A stretch of 12,180 bases of DNA from Gammaproteobacteria bacterium (GCA_003864535.1 BHEQ01000037.1:1-12180), one strand, 5' to 3'. Counted from the first letter of the stretch, positions 1-6,590 are shown. Made by a program: numbers and translations. The notes: generated from the sequence alone by a model not told the origin.

Positions 1-2
1 AT

Positions 3-134
3 ATTATAAAAATAAAAGAGCAAGAAGTTTATTCATTTCGCGTAATTGCAGGCTTAATGAGCTTTACGCAGGGATTAATTATTACTTATGCCGCAAAGAT
101 TGAGCAGGATCAAGCTAGGCATAAGAAAATTTAA
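3..134 (+). CDS. 3' end of unidentified protein, possibly membrane-associated (partial)
   Basis: An open frame enters from the left edge and ends at TAA 132-134, giving the last 43 residues of a protein. It has a hydrophobic stretch (roughly RVIAGLMSF...GLIITYA) followed by a charged tail (KIEQDQARHKKI). This could be a last membrane helix with a cytoplasmic tail, but the visible part is too short to name a family. Base composition matches the AT-rich surroundings. No start can be assigned because the 5' part lies outside the window. That the frame is coding is inferred from its openness and sensible composition. Confidence 0.45.
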   Translation: MIKIKEQEVYSFRVIAGLMSFTQGLIITYAAKIEQDQARHKKI

Positions 135-153
135 AATATATGATAATTAACTT

Positions 154-205
154 ACGGGCACATCTATTAATTGCTTTTTCTACATTATGCGATATTATTA
201 AAATG
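154..205 (+). repeat. Dispersed intergenic repeat, copy 1
   Basis: This stretch shares an ordered set of blocks with 3065-3116 and 10981-11037: GGGCACATCTAT, then a T-run ending CTTTTTC, then TACATTATGCGATATT and an A-rich end. It is the most diverged of the three copies, and the small GC-rich hairpin at its start is weak here. It lies just after the partial gene that ends at 134. All three copies are intergenic and on the plus strand. Confidence 0.5.
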
Positions 206-244
206 CTCATTTTCCTAGGTAAACTGCGCTTTTAATAATATAGC
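189..244. repeat. Long imperfect inverted repeat upstream of the yhcH-like gene
   Basis: The arms at 189-203 (GCGATATTATTAAAA) and 230-244 (TTTTAATAATATAGC) are complementary at 14 of 15 positions and are separated by 26 nt. The left arm overlaps the end of repeat copy 1. There is no T-run after the right arm, so it does not look like a simple terminator. It could be an mRNA hairpin, a protein site or the remnant of a small palindromic element. Confidence 0.4.
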
Positions 245-315
245 AATCATTGAAAAAATCTAATTTATAGAAGCCCCTTTACTCTTAGCTGCATTATTTT
301 TAGTATTATTATTTT

Positions 316-319
316 GGAG
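316..319 (+). promoter_or_regulatory. Ribosome binding site fixing the yhcH-like start
   Basis: GGAG lies 6 nt before ATG 326. It supports that ATG over the in-frame TTG at 314, which overlaps the Shine-Dalgarno sequence itself. Confidence 0.6.
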
Positions 320-325
320 TTTATT

Positions 326-847
326 ATGATCTTTGGACGTTTAAATGATTATCAGCGCAATACTTTAGTATCAGGAAATTTAGCAAAAATACTAGGCTTT
401 TATACGGATAAATTAGCACTTTTACAAGAAATGGATTCTGGTACTTATCCTTTAGATGCAAGCTTAGGATTTACTAAAGAACAGGCCTTTTTTATGGTGA
501 TGGATGGAAAAACTGAAGTGCGATCTGATCGGAAAACTGAATATCATCATAATTTCGCCGATATTCAATTATTGCTAAAAGGTGAGGAAGCCCAAGGCTA
601 TAGCTCGCAGTTATATAGCGATTTAAAAACCGTACCCCCAATCCCACAAGCAGATCCTACCGCTAAACCTATTGATCTTTACTTTATTGAGAATGGGTAT
701 CAGCCTAATAATCATGTAATTTTAAATGTTGGTGATTTTGTGATTTTCCCACCCACAGAATTACATCAACCATTATGTGCGGTAAATCAAGTCTGTGAAA
801 TTAAAAAAGCTGTATTTAAAGTACATAAAGATTTATTAATATATTAA
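326..847 (+). CDS. YhcH/YjgK/YiaL family protein (DUF386, sugar anomerase-like)
   Basis: This 173-residue protein belongs to the DUF386/YhcH family of cupin-like metalloproteins. Family hallmarks visible are YHHNFADIQLLLKGEE (residues 73-88) and FPPTELHQPLC (141-151), followed by EIKKAVFKV (158-166). The His, Asp and Glu residues in these blocks match expected metal ligands. E. coli YhcH acts as an anomerase giving the open form of N-acetylneuraminate to its aldolase, and relatives such as YiaL, TabA and EbgC are thought to do similar jobs on other sugars. The substrate here cannot be read from the sequence, and no sialate or other sugar genes adjoin it. The gene appears monocistronic. It lies about 5.5 kb from the uronate locus, so a link to that locus is speculation. 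Start chosen by GGAG spacing. Confidence 0.85.
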   Translation: MIFGRLNDYQRNTLVSGNLAKILGFYTDKLALLQEMDSGTYPLDASLGFTKEQAFFMVMDGKTEVRSDRKTEYHHNFADIQLLLKGEEAQGYSSQLYSDLKTVPPIPQADPTAKPIDLYFIENGYQPNNHVILNVGDFVIFPPTELHQPLCAVNQVCEIKKAVFKVHKDLLIY

Positions 848-861
848 AAACATAATGTTGA

Positions 862-993
862 ATCTATAAAAAAACACAACTTAGTTGTAAGGTTAATATT
901 AAATCGCGTGATTGGGCGAAATGGTGCGTTAGTCGGTTATGGGGAGGTTTGGCGCGTAAAAAGTGGCTGCTTGAGCTAGAGACGCAAGCCTAA
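862..993 (+). pseudogene. Possible 3' remnant of an unidentified gene
   Basis: After a TGA at 859-861 a frame stays open for 43 codons to TAA 991-993, with no usable ATG, GTG or TTG at its beginning. The last 29 codons read SRDWAKWCVSRL, then WGGLARKKWLLELETQA. This is a Trp-, Arg- and Lys-rich segment that looks like real protein. Positions 901-990 are about 53% G+C, clearly above the AT-rich surroundings, which suggests imported DNA. It may be the tail of a transposase, phage or plasmid gene truncated at its 5' side, but I do not recognise the family. It could also be a chance open frame. Confidence 0.3.
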
Positions 994-1058
994 AAAGCCA
1001 TATTAGCTGGATTAAAAAGTTTTACGCTTATACTGCGCGCTCAATAAATCCAAAAAAA

Positions 1059-1086
1059 TTGATAAAATAAATCAATTTCATATAAA
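1059..1086 (+). promoter_or_regulatory. Probable sigma-70 promoter of typA
   Basis: TTGATA (1059-1064) is followed after 16 nt by TATAAA (1081-1086), which places the start of transcription around 1093 and leaves a leader of about 85 nt before GTG 1177. The -35 box lies in an inverted repeat (AAATTGAT 1056-1063 and ATCAATTT 1071-1078), which might bind a regulator or be chance in AT-rich DNA. Confidence 0.45.
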
Positions 1087-1119
1087 ATCTATAGCCTTCT
1101 AAAAAACTAACCATCATTT

Positions 1120-1136
1120 TAGCGCATTATGCGCTA
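1120..1136. repeat. GC-rich palindrome in the typA leader
   Basis: TAGCGCAT and ATGCGCTA (8-bp perfect arms) flank a single T. In RNA it would form a short stable hairpin about 40 nt before the typA start, followed by TATTTTC. It could be a weak attenuator, an mRNA-stabilising hairpin or a protein site. The ATG inside it (1129) is not the typA start. Confidence 0.4.
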
Positions 1137-1176
1137 TTTTCATTATACTTATCTTAACCTTAAAAAGAGTCTCCAA

Positions 1177-2994
1177 GTGATAGAGAATTTACGTAACATC
1201 GCCATTATTGCCCATGTTGATCATGGTAAAACAACTTTAGTTGATCAACTTTTAAAATTGTCAGGAACTTTTTCTGATCGTGCTCACGTAGAAGAGCGCA
1301 TGATGGACTCAGGTCAAATCGAAAAAGAACGTGGCATTACTATTTTAGCCAAAAATACCGCGCTAAAATGGAAAGATTATCGAATTAATATTGTTGATAC
1401 CCCAGGACATGCCGACTTTGGCGGTGAAGTTGAACGCGTATTATCTATGGTTGATTCTGTGCTTTTATTAGTTGACGCTGTTGATGGCCCTATGCCTCAA
1501 ACGCGTTTTGTTACCCAAAAAGCTTTCGCAATGGGATTTAAACCTATTGTGGTGATCAATAAAGTTGATCGGCACGGAGCGCGTCCTGAATGGGTTTTAG
1601 ATCAAACTTTTGATTTATTTGCAAACTTAGGTGCAACTGAAGAACAATTAGATTTCCCTGTTATTTATGCTTCAGCTTTAAATGGTTATGCTGGAACAAA
1701 TCATGATGTCCGCGACGGCAATATGGATCCTTTATTTGAAGCGATTATCCAACATGTAGCACCACCAAATGTACAAGCTGATGCGCCATTTCAGATGCAA
1801 GTATCTTCTTTAGATTATAACTCTTACGTCGGTGTTATCGGGATTGGGCGCATTCAGCGTGGTAAAATCTCTAGAAATACGAATGTAACTGTCGTTAATA
1901 AAGATGGCAAAACGCGCTCAGGTCGCATCCTCCAAATTTTAGGTTTTCATGGCTTAGAACGGATAGAATTTGAATCCGCAGAAGCTGGTGATATTATCTG
2001 TTTTACAGGGCTTGATCCTTTAAATATTTCAGATACGATTTGTGATCCTGCCAATGTTGAAGCTCTTCCACCTTTAGTTGTTGATGAGCCAACTGTTTCG
2101 ATGTCCATTCAGGTAAATAACTCACCTTTTGCAGGACGTGAAGGCAAATATGTGACCTCACGCCAAATCCGTGAACGCCTCCAAAAAGAATTGCTACATA
2201 ATGTTGCCTTACGCGTTGAAGATACTGAAGATCCTGATAAATTTAAAGTATCAGGTCGTGGCGAGCTGCATTTATCTGTATTAATCGAAAACATGCGCCG
2301 CGAAGGCTTTGAAATGGGCGTTGGTCGTCCTGAAGTTATTATCCGTGAAGAAAATGGTGAGAAATTAGAACCTTACGAAACCTTAACTTTTGATCTGGAT
2401 GAGAATCATCAAGGACGGATCATGGAGCAAATGGGGACACGTTTTGGCGATCTTAAAGATATGCTCCCAGATGGTAAAGGGCGCGTGCGTTTAGATTATA
2501 TTATCCCTGCGCGTGGCTTAATTGGCTTCCAAACTGAATTTATGACGCTAACTAGCGGCACAGGTTTGATGTACCATAACTTTGATCATTATGGACCTTT
2601 GAAAAAAGGTCAAGTTGGGCAACGCTTAAATGGGGTTTTAATCTCTATTGGCACAGGCAAGGCTGCGGCATACTCGCTCTTTAATCTCCAAGAACGTGGG
2701 CGTTTATTTTTAGGACATGCTGAAGAGGTCTATGAAGGACAAATTATCGGTATTCACTCGCGTGATAATGATTTAGTCGTGAATGGCTTAAAAGGTAAAC
2801 AATTAACTAATATGCGTGCATCAGGCACAGATGAAGCGCTAACTTTAACCCCGCCAATTCGGATGACTTTAGAGCAATCTATCGAGTTTATCGATGATGA
2901 TGAACTCGTTGAAGTTACGCCTAAATCATTACGTATTCGTAAAAAATATTTAACAGAAAATGATCGTAAGCGTTTTGGTCGTCCTCTTAAATAA
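1177..2994 (+). CDS. typA: Translational GTPase TypA/BipA
   Basis: This 605-residue ribosome-associated GTPase of the EF-G/LepA superfamily is linked in other bacteria to 50S assembly at low temperature and to stress adaptation. The G1 motif AHVDHGKTT (residues 12-20) is present, followed by the switch-I segment KERGITILAKNT, G3 DTPGHADF, G4 NKVD and a G5-like SAL. EF-G-like domains III and V follow (VSGRGELHLSVLIENMRREG and RVRLDYIIPARGLIGF), then the BipA-specific C-terminal domain with GKQLTNMRASGTDEAL. Length and sequence parallel E. coli BipA (607 residues). I chose GTG 1177 because it gives MIENLRNIAIIAH, which matches the E. coli N-terminus, and because AAGAG lies about 8 nt upstream. 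The in-frame ATG 1129 would add 16 unrelated residues and sits in a palindrome. The gene is transcribed alone, with a strong terminator just downstream. Confidence 0.97.
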   Translation: MIENLRNIAIIAHVDHGKTTLVDQLLKLSGTFSDRAHVEERMMDSGQIEKERGITILAKNTALKWKDYRINIVDTPGHADFGGEVERVLSMVDSVLLLVDAVDGPMPQTRFVTQKAFAMGFKPIVVINKVDRHGARPEWVLDQTFDLFANLGATEEQLDFPVIYASALNGYAGTNHDVRDGNMDPLFEAIIQHVAPPNVQADAPFQMQVSSLDYNSYVGVIGIGRIQRGKISRNTNVTVVNKDGKTRSGRILQILGFHGLERIEFESAEAGDIICFTGLDPLNISDTICDPANVEALPPLVVDEPTVSMSIQVNNSPFAGREGKYVTSRQIRERLQKELLHNVALRVEDTEDPDKFKVSGRGELHLSVLIENMRREGFEMGVGRPEVIIREENGEKLEPYETLTFDLDENHQGRIMEQMGTRFGDLKDMLPDGKGRVRLDYIIPARGLIGFQTEFMTLTSGTGLMYHNFDHYGPLKKGQVGQRLNGVLISIGTGKAAAYSLFNLQERGRLFLGHAEEVYEGQIIGIHSRDNDLVVNGLKGKQLTNMRASGTDEALTLTPPIRMTLEQSIEFIDDDELVEVTPKSLRIRKKYLTENDRKRFGRPLK

Positions 2995-3017
2995 TATTAA
3001 GAATATTCACCCAAAGT

Positions 3018-3064
3018 AAAATAAAAGGGCATCTAAGCTTAAAACTTAGAAGCCCTTTTATTTT
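3018..3064 (+). terminator. Rho-independent terminator of typA
   Basis: Arms 3018-3030 and 3052-3064 are perfectly complementary over 13 bp (AAAATAAAAGGGC with its complement). An inner stem TCTAAG/CTTAGA (3032-3037 and 3045-3050) lies beyond one A-A mismatch and closes a 7-nt loop. GGGC/GCCC is followed by TTTTATTTT. The A-rich left arm means it could also work on the minus strand. Confidence 0.9.
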
Positions 3065-3116
3065 AAGGGCGTGTCTATCTGTGCTCTTTTTGCGTTACAC
3101 GATATTAAATAAAATA
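3065..3116 (+). repeat. Dispersed intergenic repeat, copy 2
   Basis: This copy directly follows the typA terminator. It reads AAGGGCGTGTCTATCTGTGCTC, interrupted here only by the break in my text: a wobble-rich mini-hairpin pairs GGGC 3067-3070 with GCTC 3083-3086. A TTTTT run and then GCGTTACACGATATTAAAT follow. The same block order occurs at 154-205 and 10981-11037. Its A-rich end leads to the zapD start and might contribute a promoter element (TAAAAT 3110-3115), but no good -35 is visible. Confidence 0.55.
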
Positions 3117-3172
3117 AGAATGAGCCTAAATAAATAAAGTCAGCTATTATGTTCCAACTTTACCCTATACTT

Positions 3173-3176
3173 AGGA
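3173..3176 (+). promoter_or_regulatory. Ribosome binding site fixing the zapD start
   Basis: AGGA lies 5 nt before ATG 3182, whereas ATG 3149 has no purine-rich site near it. This favours the shorter zapD product. Confidence 0.6.
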
Positions 3177-3181
3177 ATGAG

Positions 3182-3889
3182 ATGACTAATTATTTACATC
3201 CCTTAAATGAGCGCATCCGCTTAATAATGCGCTTAAATTATTTATTTAAGAATATATTAACTGCTGAGCAAGCATCTAAAACAGATGAAGCGGCATTTTT
3301 TATTGGCTTAGAAAGCTTGGTTTACTTACTAAATATTGGTTCTCGTTATGATCTTAATTCAGAAACACTTAAAGAGTTAGATCGGATTTATCTAACTGTA
3401 AAAGATCAAAATATAGCTGAAATTATTAAATTATTTCATAGCAAATTAAAGCAAAATTTTTTTACATTAAAACAAGATGATTTTTTAAATATATTAAAAC
3501 AAAAATTAAATCTAGCAGGGCCTGCTTATCGCGCTGACTTCCCTCTTTTAATCAACTGGTTAAGCCCATCATCAACAATACGTGATCAAGATTTAGCACG
3601 CTGGAAAAACTTACTTGAGCCTTATATTCAAGCCAATACAGCTATCGTAAAACATTACAAAGACTTATCTATTCCACAAACCTTGATTTTTGAGGCTGGC
3701 TTTTGCCTAGTATCTCTACCTAAATCAACCTGCTTTATTGAGTTGATGCTGCCACATAATGATTACCCTGAATTTTCTGGCAACCAGCAAAGAATGTCGA
3801 TCAGACTTCTAAAAAGCAATCATAGTCATAAACATGCTACTCAAAGTGACTTTTCAGGTGAGCTTACTTTAAATAGTTATGCGATCTAA
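3182..3889 (+). CDS. zapD: Cell division protein ZapD
   Basis: This 235-residue protein is of the ZapD/YacF (DUF1342) family. These cytoplasmic proteins bind the FtsZ C-terminus and bundle FtsZ filaments at the division ring. Recognisable blocks compared with E. coli ZapD are HPLNERIRLIMRLNYLF near the N-terminus (E. coli HPLNEKMRTWLRIEFL), LNLAGPAYRADFPLLINWL in the middle, and YPEFSGNQQRMSIRLL near the C-terminus (E. coli YPQISGHKSRFAIRFM). Overall divergence from E. coli is considerable. I placed the start at ATG 3182, which gives MTNYLHPLNERIR, fits the family N-terminus and has AGGA upstream. ATG 3149 would add 11 residues. In enterobacteria zapD lies between coaE and yacG. Neither is here, and zapD stands alone between typA and a tRNA gene. 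Confidence 0.88.
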   Translation: MTNYLHPLNERIRLIMRLNYLFKNILTAEQASKTDEAAFFIGLESLVYLLNIGSRYDLNSETLKELDRIYLTVKDQNIAEIIKLFHSKLKQNFFTLKQDDFLNILKQKLNLAGPAYRADFPLLINWLSPSSTIRDQDLARWKNLLEPYIQANTAIVKHYKDLSIPQTLIFEAGFCLVSLPKSTCFIELMLPHNDYPEFSGNQQRMSIRLLKSNHSHKHATQSDFSGELTLNSYAI

Positions 3890-3933
3890 AATGTTCTAAT
3901 ATTATACATGCTGCAAAAAATAATTAAATTAGC

Positions 3934-3961
3934 TTGACGCGTGCGTTAATTTCTTTATAAT
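3934..3961 (+). promoter_or_regulatory. Strong sigma-70 promoter of tRNA-Arg
   Basis: TTGACG (3934-3939) and a perfect TATAAT (3956-3961) are separated by 16 nt. A GC-rich discriminator (GCGC, 3962-3965) follows, as typical of stable-RNA promoters under stringent control. The transcript would begin about 20 nt before the mature tRNA. Confidence 0.85.
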
Positions 3962-3988
3962 GCGCATCTCTTTTGTAACGAAAGATAC

Positions 3989-4065
3989 GCGCCCATAGCT
4001 CAGCTGGATAGAGTACCTGGCTACGAACCAGGCGGTCGGAGGTTCGACTCCTTCTGGGCGCACCA
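3989..4065 (+). tRNA. tRNA-Arg (anticodon ACG)
   Basis: The complete 77-nt cloverleaf includes an encoded CCA end (4063-4065). The acceptor stem is GCGCCCA (3989-3995) with TGGGCGC (4055-4061), and the discriminator is A4062. The D-arm is GCTC...GAGT with a closing wobble, as in E. coli tRNA-Arg(ACG). The anticodon stem CCTGG/CCAGG (4016-4020, 4028-4032) holds loop CTACGAA with anticodon ACG at 4023-4025. The T-arm is GGAGG TTCGACT CCTTC with one G-T pair. After deamination of A34 to inosine it would read CGU, CGC and CGA codons. It is monocistronic, with its own promoter and terminator. Confidence 0.97.
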
Positions 4066-4074
4066 CATACTAGA

Positions 4075-4110
4075 AACCCAAAATACTAAACTTAGTATCT
4101 TGGGTTTTTT
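4075..4110 (+). terminator. Rho-independent terminator after tRNA-Arg, shared with the convergent lacI-type gene
   Basis: Left arm AACCCAA/ATACTAA (4075-4081, 4083-4089) pairs with TTAGTAT/TTGGGTT (4092-4098, 4100-4106), with one A-C mismatch, and TTTT follows. The convergent regulator gene ends at 4119, so the same hairpin (with AAA...TTT flanks on the minus strand) may end both transcripts. Confidence 0.85.
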
Positions 4111-4118
4111 AGTATTAA

Positions 4119-5174
4119 TTATGAATGAATGATAGCAGTTGAATCACGTTCTACTAAATCTACGCCAATATTTACACGGCAAACCTCTTTTTCTGGATAA
4201 GCTGCACGTTCTAAGAGCATATGAATTACCTTCTTACCCATTATTGTCCGTTTTGAGTGTAGAGTTGTAAGTGCTGGAACACAATACGCACTCACAGACA
4301 GATCATCAAATCCAATTACAGAAATATCATCTGGTACTGAAAAACCATTATTACTCAAGGTACTAATTAGACTCATTGCAACTGTATCTGAAACTGTAAA
4401 AAATGCTGTTACTTTATTTTTATTTTTTTGTGTAAGTTTCTGCATTATTGCTTGTTTATCTATATTACTCATATCTTGATGCCCAATATCAATAAGATGA
4501 CTATCAGGATTATAAATAATTCCTGCATAATTTAACGCAGAAACAAAACCTTGCCTCCTTAAATCTAAAGTTATTCTACGTTTTGCTCCTATATGGATAA
4601 TATCGCGATGCCCTAAATCAAGTAGATGCTTAGTTGCTAAAAATCCACCTAAATAATAATCAGGACTAACGCTATCAAAACGCATCAGCGGATCAATTCC
4701 ATTAACCAAAATTGCAGGGCAGTTGATAGCTGCAATTTTATCAAGAACCGCAAGATCATCAATTCCAAGCATAATTACCGCTTTTGGAATCCCATTTCTA
4801 AAAAGGTATTTTTCTGTTATTTCACCTGCATTTTCAGACATCTCAAGTAGATTAACATCAATAATTAAATCGTGCTTTTGTCCTTCTTCAATCATAGCTC
4901 TTAATATTTTTTCATAAAAAGTATTCCCAAAAGCTGAAAAACTATACGTGATGACAGAAATATTAATGAGACTGCTTTTGATGAGCTTAGATGATGGTAA
5001 CCGCCGAAAGCCAAGTTCGGTGACAGCATTTTGAACTTTAGCGCGATTAATACTACTTACGCCGCTTTTCTCGTTTAGAGCCTTAGATATTGTTGCCAAA
5101 GATAATCCTGTCAACGTGGCTATATCTTTTAAACGAACAATCTTAGATTTAGTTTCAGTTTCTTTTATTTTCAC
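4119..5174 (-). CDS. LacI-family transcriptional regulator
   Basis: This 351-residue protein has an N-terminal LacI helix-turn-helix (about residues 13-60: RLKDIATLTGLSLATISKALN, broken here as RLKDIATLTG plus LSLATISKALN). A hinge (AVTELGFRRLPSSK) and a periplasmic-binding-protein-like effector domain follow (about 70-340), with VNGIDPLMRFDSVSPD, a TKHLLDLGHRDIIHIG block and VIGFDDLSVSAYCVPALTTL typical of the family. The start is GTG 5174, with AGG 4-6 nt upstream and a better AAGGGG 11 nt upstream. It lies 23 bp downstream of the GH88 gene on the same strand, so the two are probably cotranscribed and the regulator would then control its own expression. It most likely represses the GH88 unit and the divergent importer operon, with an oligosaccharide or uronate product as inducer. 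That role is inferred from position, and the effector is not identifiable. Confidence 0.9.
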   Translation of the reverse strand: MKIKETETKSKIVRLKDIATLTGLSLATISKALNEKSGVSSINRAKVQNAVTELGFRRLPSSKLIKSSLINISVITYSFSAFGNTFYEKILRAMIEEGQKHDLIIDVNLLEMSENAGEITEKYLFRNGIPKAVIMLGIDDLAVLDKIAAINCPAILVNGIDPLMRFDSVSPDYYLGGFLATKHLLDLGHRDIIHIGAKRRITLDLRRQGFVSALNYAGIIYNPDSHLIDIGHQDMSNIDKQAIMQKLTQKNKNKVTAFFTVSDTVAMSLISTLSNNGFSVPDDISVIGFDDLSVSAYCVPALTTLHSKRTIMGKKVIHMLLERAAYPEKEVCRVNIGVDLVERDSTAIIHS

Positions 5175-5197
5175 TTGCCTATCAACCCCTTAATTAT

Positions 5198-6388
5198 TTA
5201 CCAAAAAAAGTGATTATGTCCTAAAGAACGCATTAATGCTTCCATAAAATAATAATCTCCATAAGGTAACATATTATCCGCATAGCCTGCACCGACATGT
5301 GATGCACCATGTGCGAGCAAACCAAGTGCTTTTGGATCTTTAGTTAAATCACATGTTTCAATCAATCCGTTAAGCAAGCGATCTGCAAATGCGGTAAATC
5401 GCGGCGCATCATCTGTAGAAACTGAAGCTAAAATATAAAGACCTGCAGCCATAATAGCGCCTGCTGAGCTATCTTTATAAGGAATCTCATCTTTGCTAAG
5501 CTTATAATCCCAAACAGGCACTAAATCATCACCCATCAGTTTTTCAGCTGTATTTGCAAGCAATATTGCTGTCTTTAAATATTCCTGGTTTTTGGTATAC
5601 AAATAACTTTGAGCAAACCCATGAATCATCCAGGCATGCCCTCTTGCCCAGCATGATTCATCGGCATATCCTTGATGAGTCTCGCCACGCACTGGCACAC
5701 CTGTTGCTGGATCAAACATGAATGTGTGATAAGAAGTGCCGTCTTCACGAATCAAATACTTCATAGACGTTTGTGCGTGCGCATCTGCAATTTCTTTAAA
5801 TGCACTAATCCCGCTCTCAAAATGTGCCCAATACAGCAAGGCTATATTTTGCATAGTATCCGCGATGATTCGTCCCGTAACAAAGCGCGAACGCTCAGGA
5901 TCATTGACCTTTGGATTCCAAGCTTGAATATAATTACCCGCTTGATTAAATCTATGTGATAAAGCCTCAGCCGCTCTTAACGCTAATGAACGCGCTTCTT
6001 TATTACCTGTTATTTTCCAATTAGCAACACAGCTTAATGAAAATTGAAAGCCAAGATCATGATCAAACTCAAGTGGATTTTCTAAAATTTTACGAAAATC
6101 TTTATTTCGTGCTGATGCGTTTATAATAAATGTCTGCTCTCCTGTTAAGCTTGCTGCAAGCCATAATTGCCCTGTCCGAAAACTCATAACCCAATCAAAA
6201 GGATCACAATATTCCCAGCTATGATCTTTTTTACCAATCTTTGGATTACGCAAGCCTATCGTAGCTATTGATAACTTAACACTCTCTATACATCTTAAAA
6301 GTGTTTCTTGATACAAGTTAATTGAGCGAGAACTAGATAGTTGCGCATAATATATATTTGGTGATATTTTTAATGATACTTTATTCAT
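5198..6388 (-). CDS. GH88 unsaturated glucuronyl hydrolase
   Basis: This 396-residue protein is of the unsaturated glucuronyl hydrolase family (GH88, alpha6/alpha6 barrel). These enzymes release 4-deoxy-4,5-unsaturated uronic acid from the non-reducing end of oligosaccharides made by polysaccharide lyases, by hydrating the vinyl ether. Family motifs seen are LWLAASLTGE (75-84), FDHDLGF (108-114, with the Asp corresponding to Asp88 of the Bacillus GL1 enzyme), RIIADTMQNIALLYWA (173-188, Asp177 matching the catalytic Asp149), THQGYADESCWARGHAW (237-253), DSSAG (306-310) and LPYGDYYFMEAL (374-385). No signal peptide is visible, so action is cytoplasmic on imported substrate. The GH105 family is related, but the HDLGF and WARG blocks fit GH88 better. 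AAGGA lies about 10 nt before the ATG. It is the first gene of a probable GH88-lacI operon divergent from the importer. Confidence 0.93.
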   Translation of the reverse strand: MNKVSLKISPNIYYAQLSSSRSINLYQETLLRCIESVKLSIATIGLRNPKIGKKDHSWEYCDPFDWVMSFRTGQLWLAASLTGEQTFIINASARNKDFRKILENPLEFDHDLGFQFSLSCVANWKITGNKEARSLALRAAEALSHRFNQAGNYIQAWNPKVNDPERSRFVTGRIIADTMQNIALLYWAHFESGISAFKEIADAHAQTSMKYLIREDGTSYHTFMFDPATGVPVRGETHQGYADESCWARGHAWMIHGFAQSYLYTKNQEYLKTAILLANTAEKLMGDDLVPVWDYKLSKDEIPYKDSSAGAIMAAGLYILASVSTDDAPRFTAFADRLLNGLIETCDLTKDPKALGLLAHGASHVGAGYADNMLPYGDYYFMEALMRSLGHNHFFW

Positions 6389-6461
6389 TTAGTTGAAATC
6401 CTTAGATAAGACTTTAAGAAATAAACTGAGGTAATTTTATTTATGATTTTTATTCCTTATA

Positions 6462-6482
6462 CAATATTATTCAATAATATTG
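6462..6482. repeat. Perfect 21-bp palindrome in the GH88 leader
   Basis: CAATATTATT (6462-6471) and its exact reverse complement AATAATATTG (6473-6482) flank one C. It lies downstream of the proposed GH88 promoter, about 75-95 bp before the GH88 start. It may be an operator for the LacI-type regulator or a leader hairpin. LacI operators more often have a CG centre, so assignment is open. Confidence 0.5.
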
Positions 6483-6559
6483 CAGGTTTGAAAAATCTAA
6501 TCTTTAAAAACCCCTGCTAAACAAAAAATAAAAGAAAACATTTCTATTTATTCAGAAAA

Positions 6560-6588
6560 ATTTTACCATTAAAGAAAATTACCGTCAA
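6560..6588 (-). promoter_or_regulatory. Predicted promoter of the GH88-lacI unit
   Basis: On the minus strand, TTGACG (6588-6583) and TAAAAT (6565-6560) are separated by exactly 17 nt. This predicts transcription starting near 6553 and a leader of about 165 nt. Confidence 0.55.
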
Positions 6589-6590
6589 TG

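Larger units (their letters stand above)
848..1176. other. Gene-poor region: GC-rich gene relic, typA promoter and leader
   Basis: This 329-bp stretch holds no complete gene. It contains a GC-rich open fragment (862-993), a probable typA promoter (1059-1086) and a 17-bp GC-rich palindrome (1120-1136) in the presumed typA leader. A short hairpin at 876-888 next to an A-run could end transcription only on the minus strand, where no gene is evident. The rest is AT-rich without visible structure. Confidence 0.6.

Noticed and set aside
868..888. Terminator-like hairpin ACAAC/GTTGT next to an A-run
   Set aside because: The T-run is on the minus strand, where no gene is seen upstream of it; the stem is only 5 bp.
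1129..1176. Extended N-terminus of typA from ATG 1129 (16 extra residues)
   Set aside because: It has no homology to the BipA N-terminus, its ATG lies inside a GC-rich palindrome, and GTG 1177 gives the canonical MIENLRNIAIIAH start.
2109..2294. Minus-strand open frame inside typA, and similar ones at 4723-4917 (+), 5672-5959 (+), 7805-8023 (-) and 9234-9422 (-)
   Set aside because: All lie wholly within well-supported genes on the opposite strand, lack ribosome sites and have no recognisable protein features.
3149..3181. Extended zapD N-terminus from ATG 3149
   Set aside because: There is no ribosome site before it, while ATG 3182 has AGGA at good spacing and gives the family-like N-terminus.
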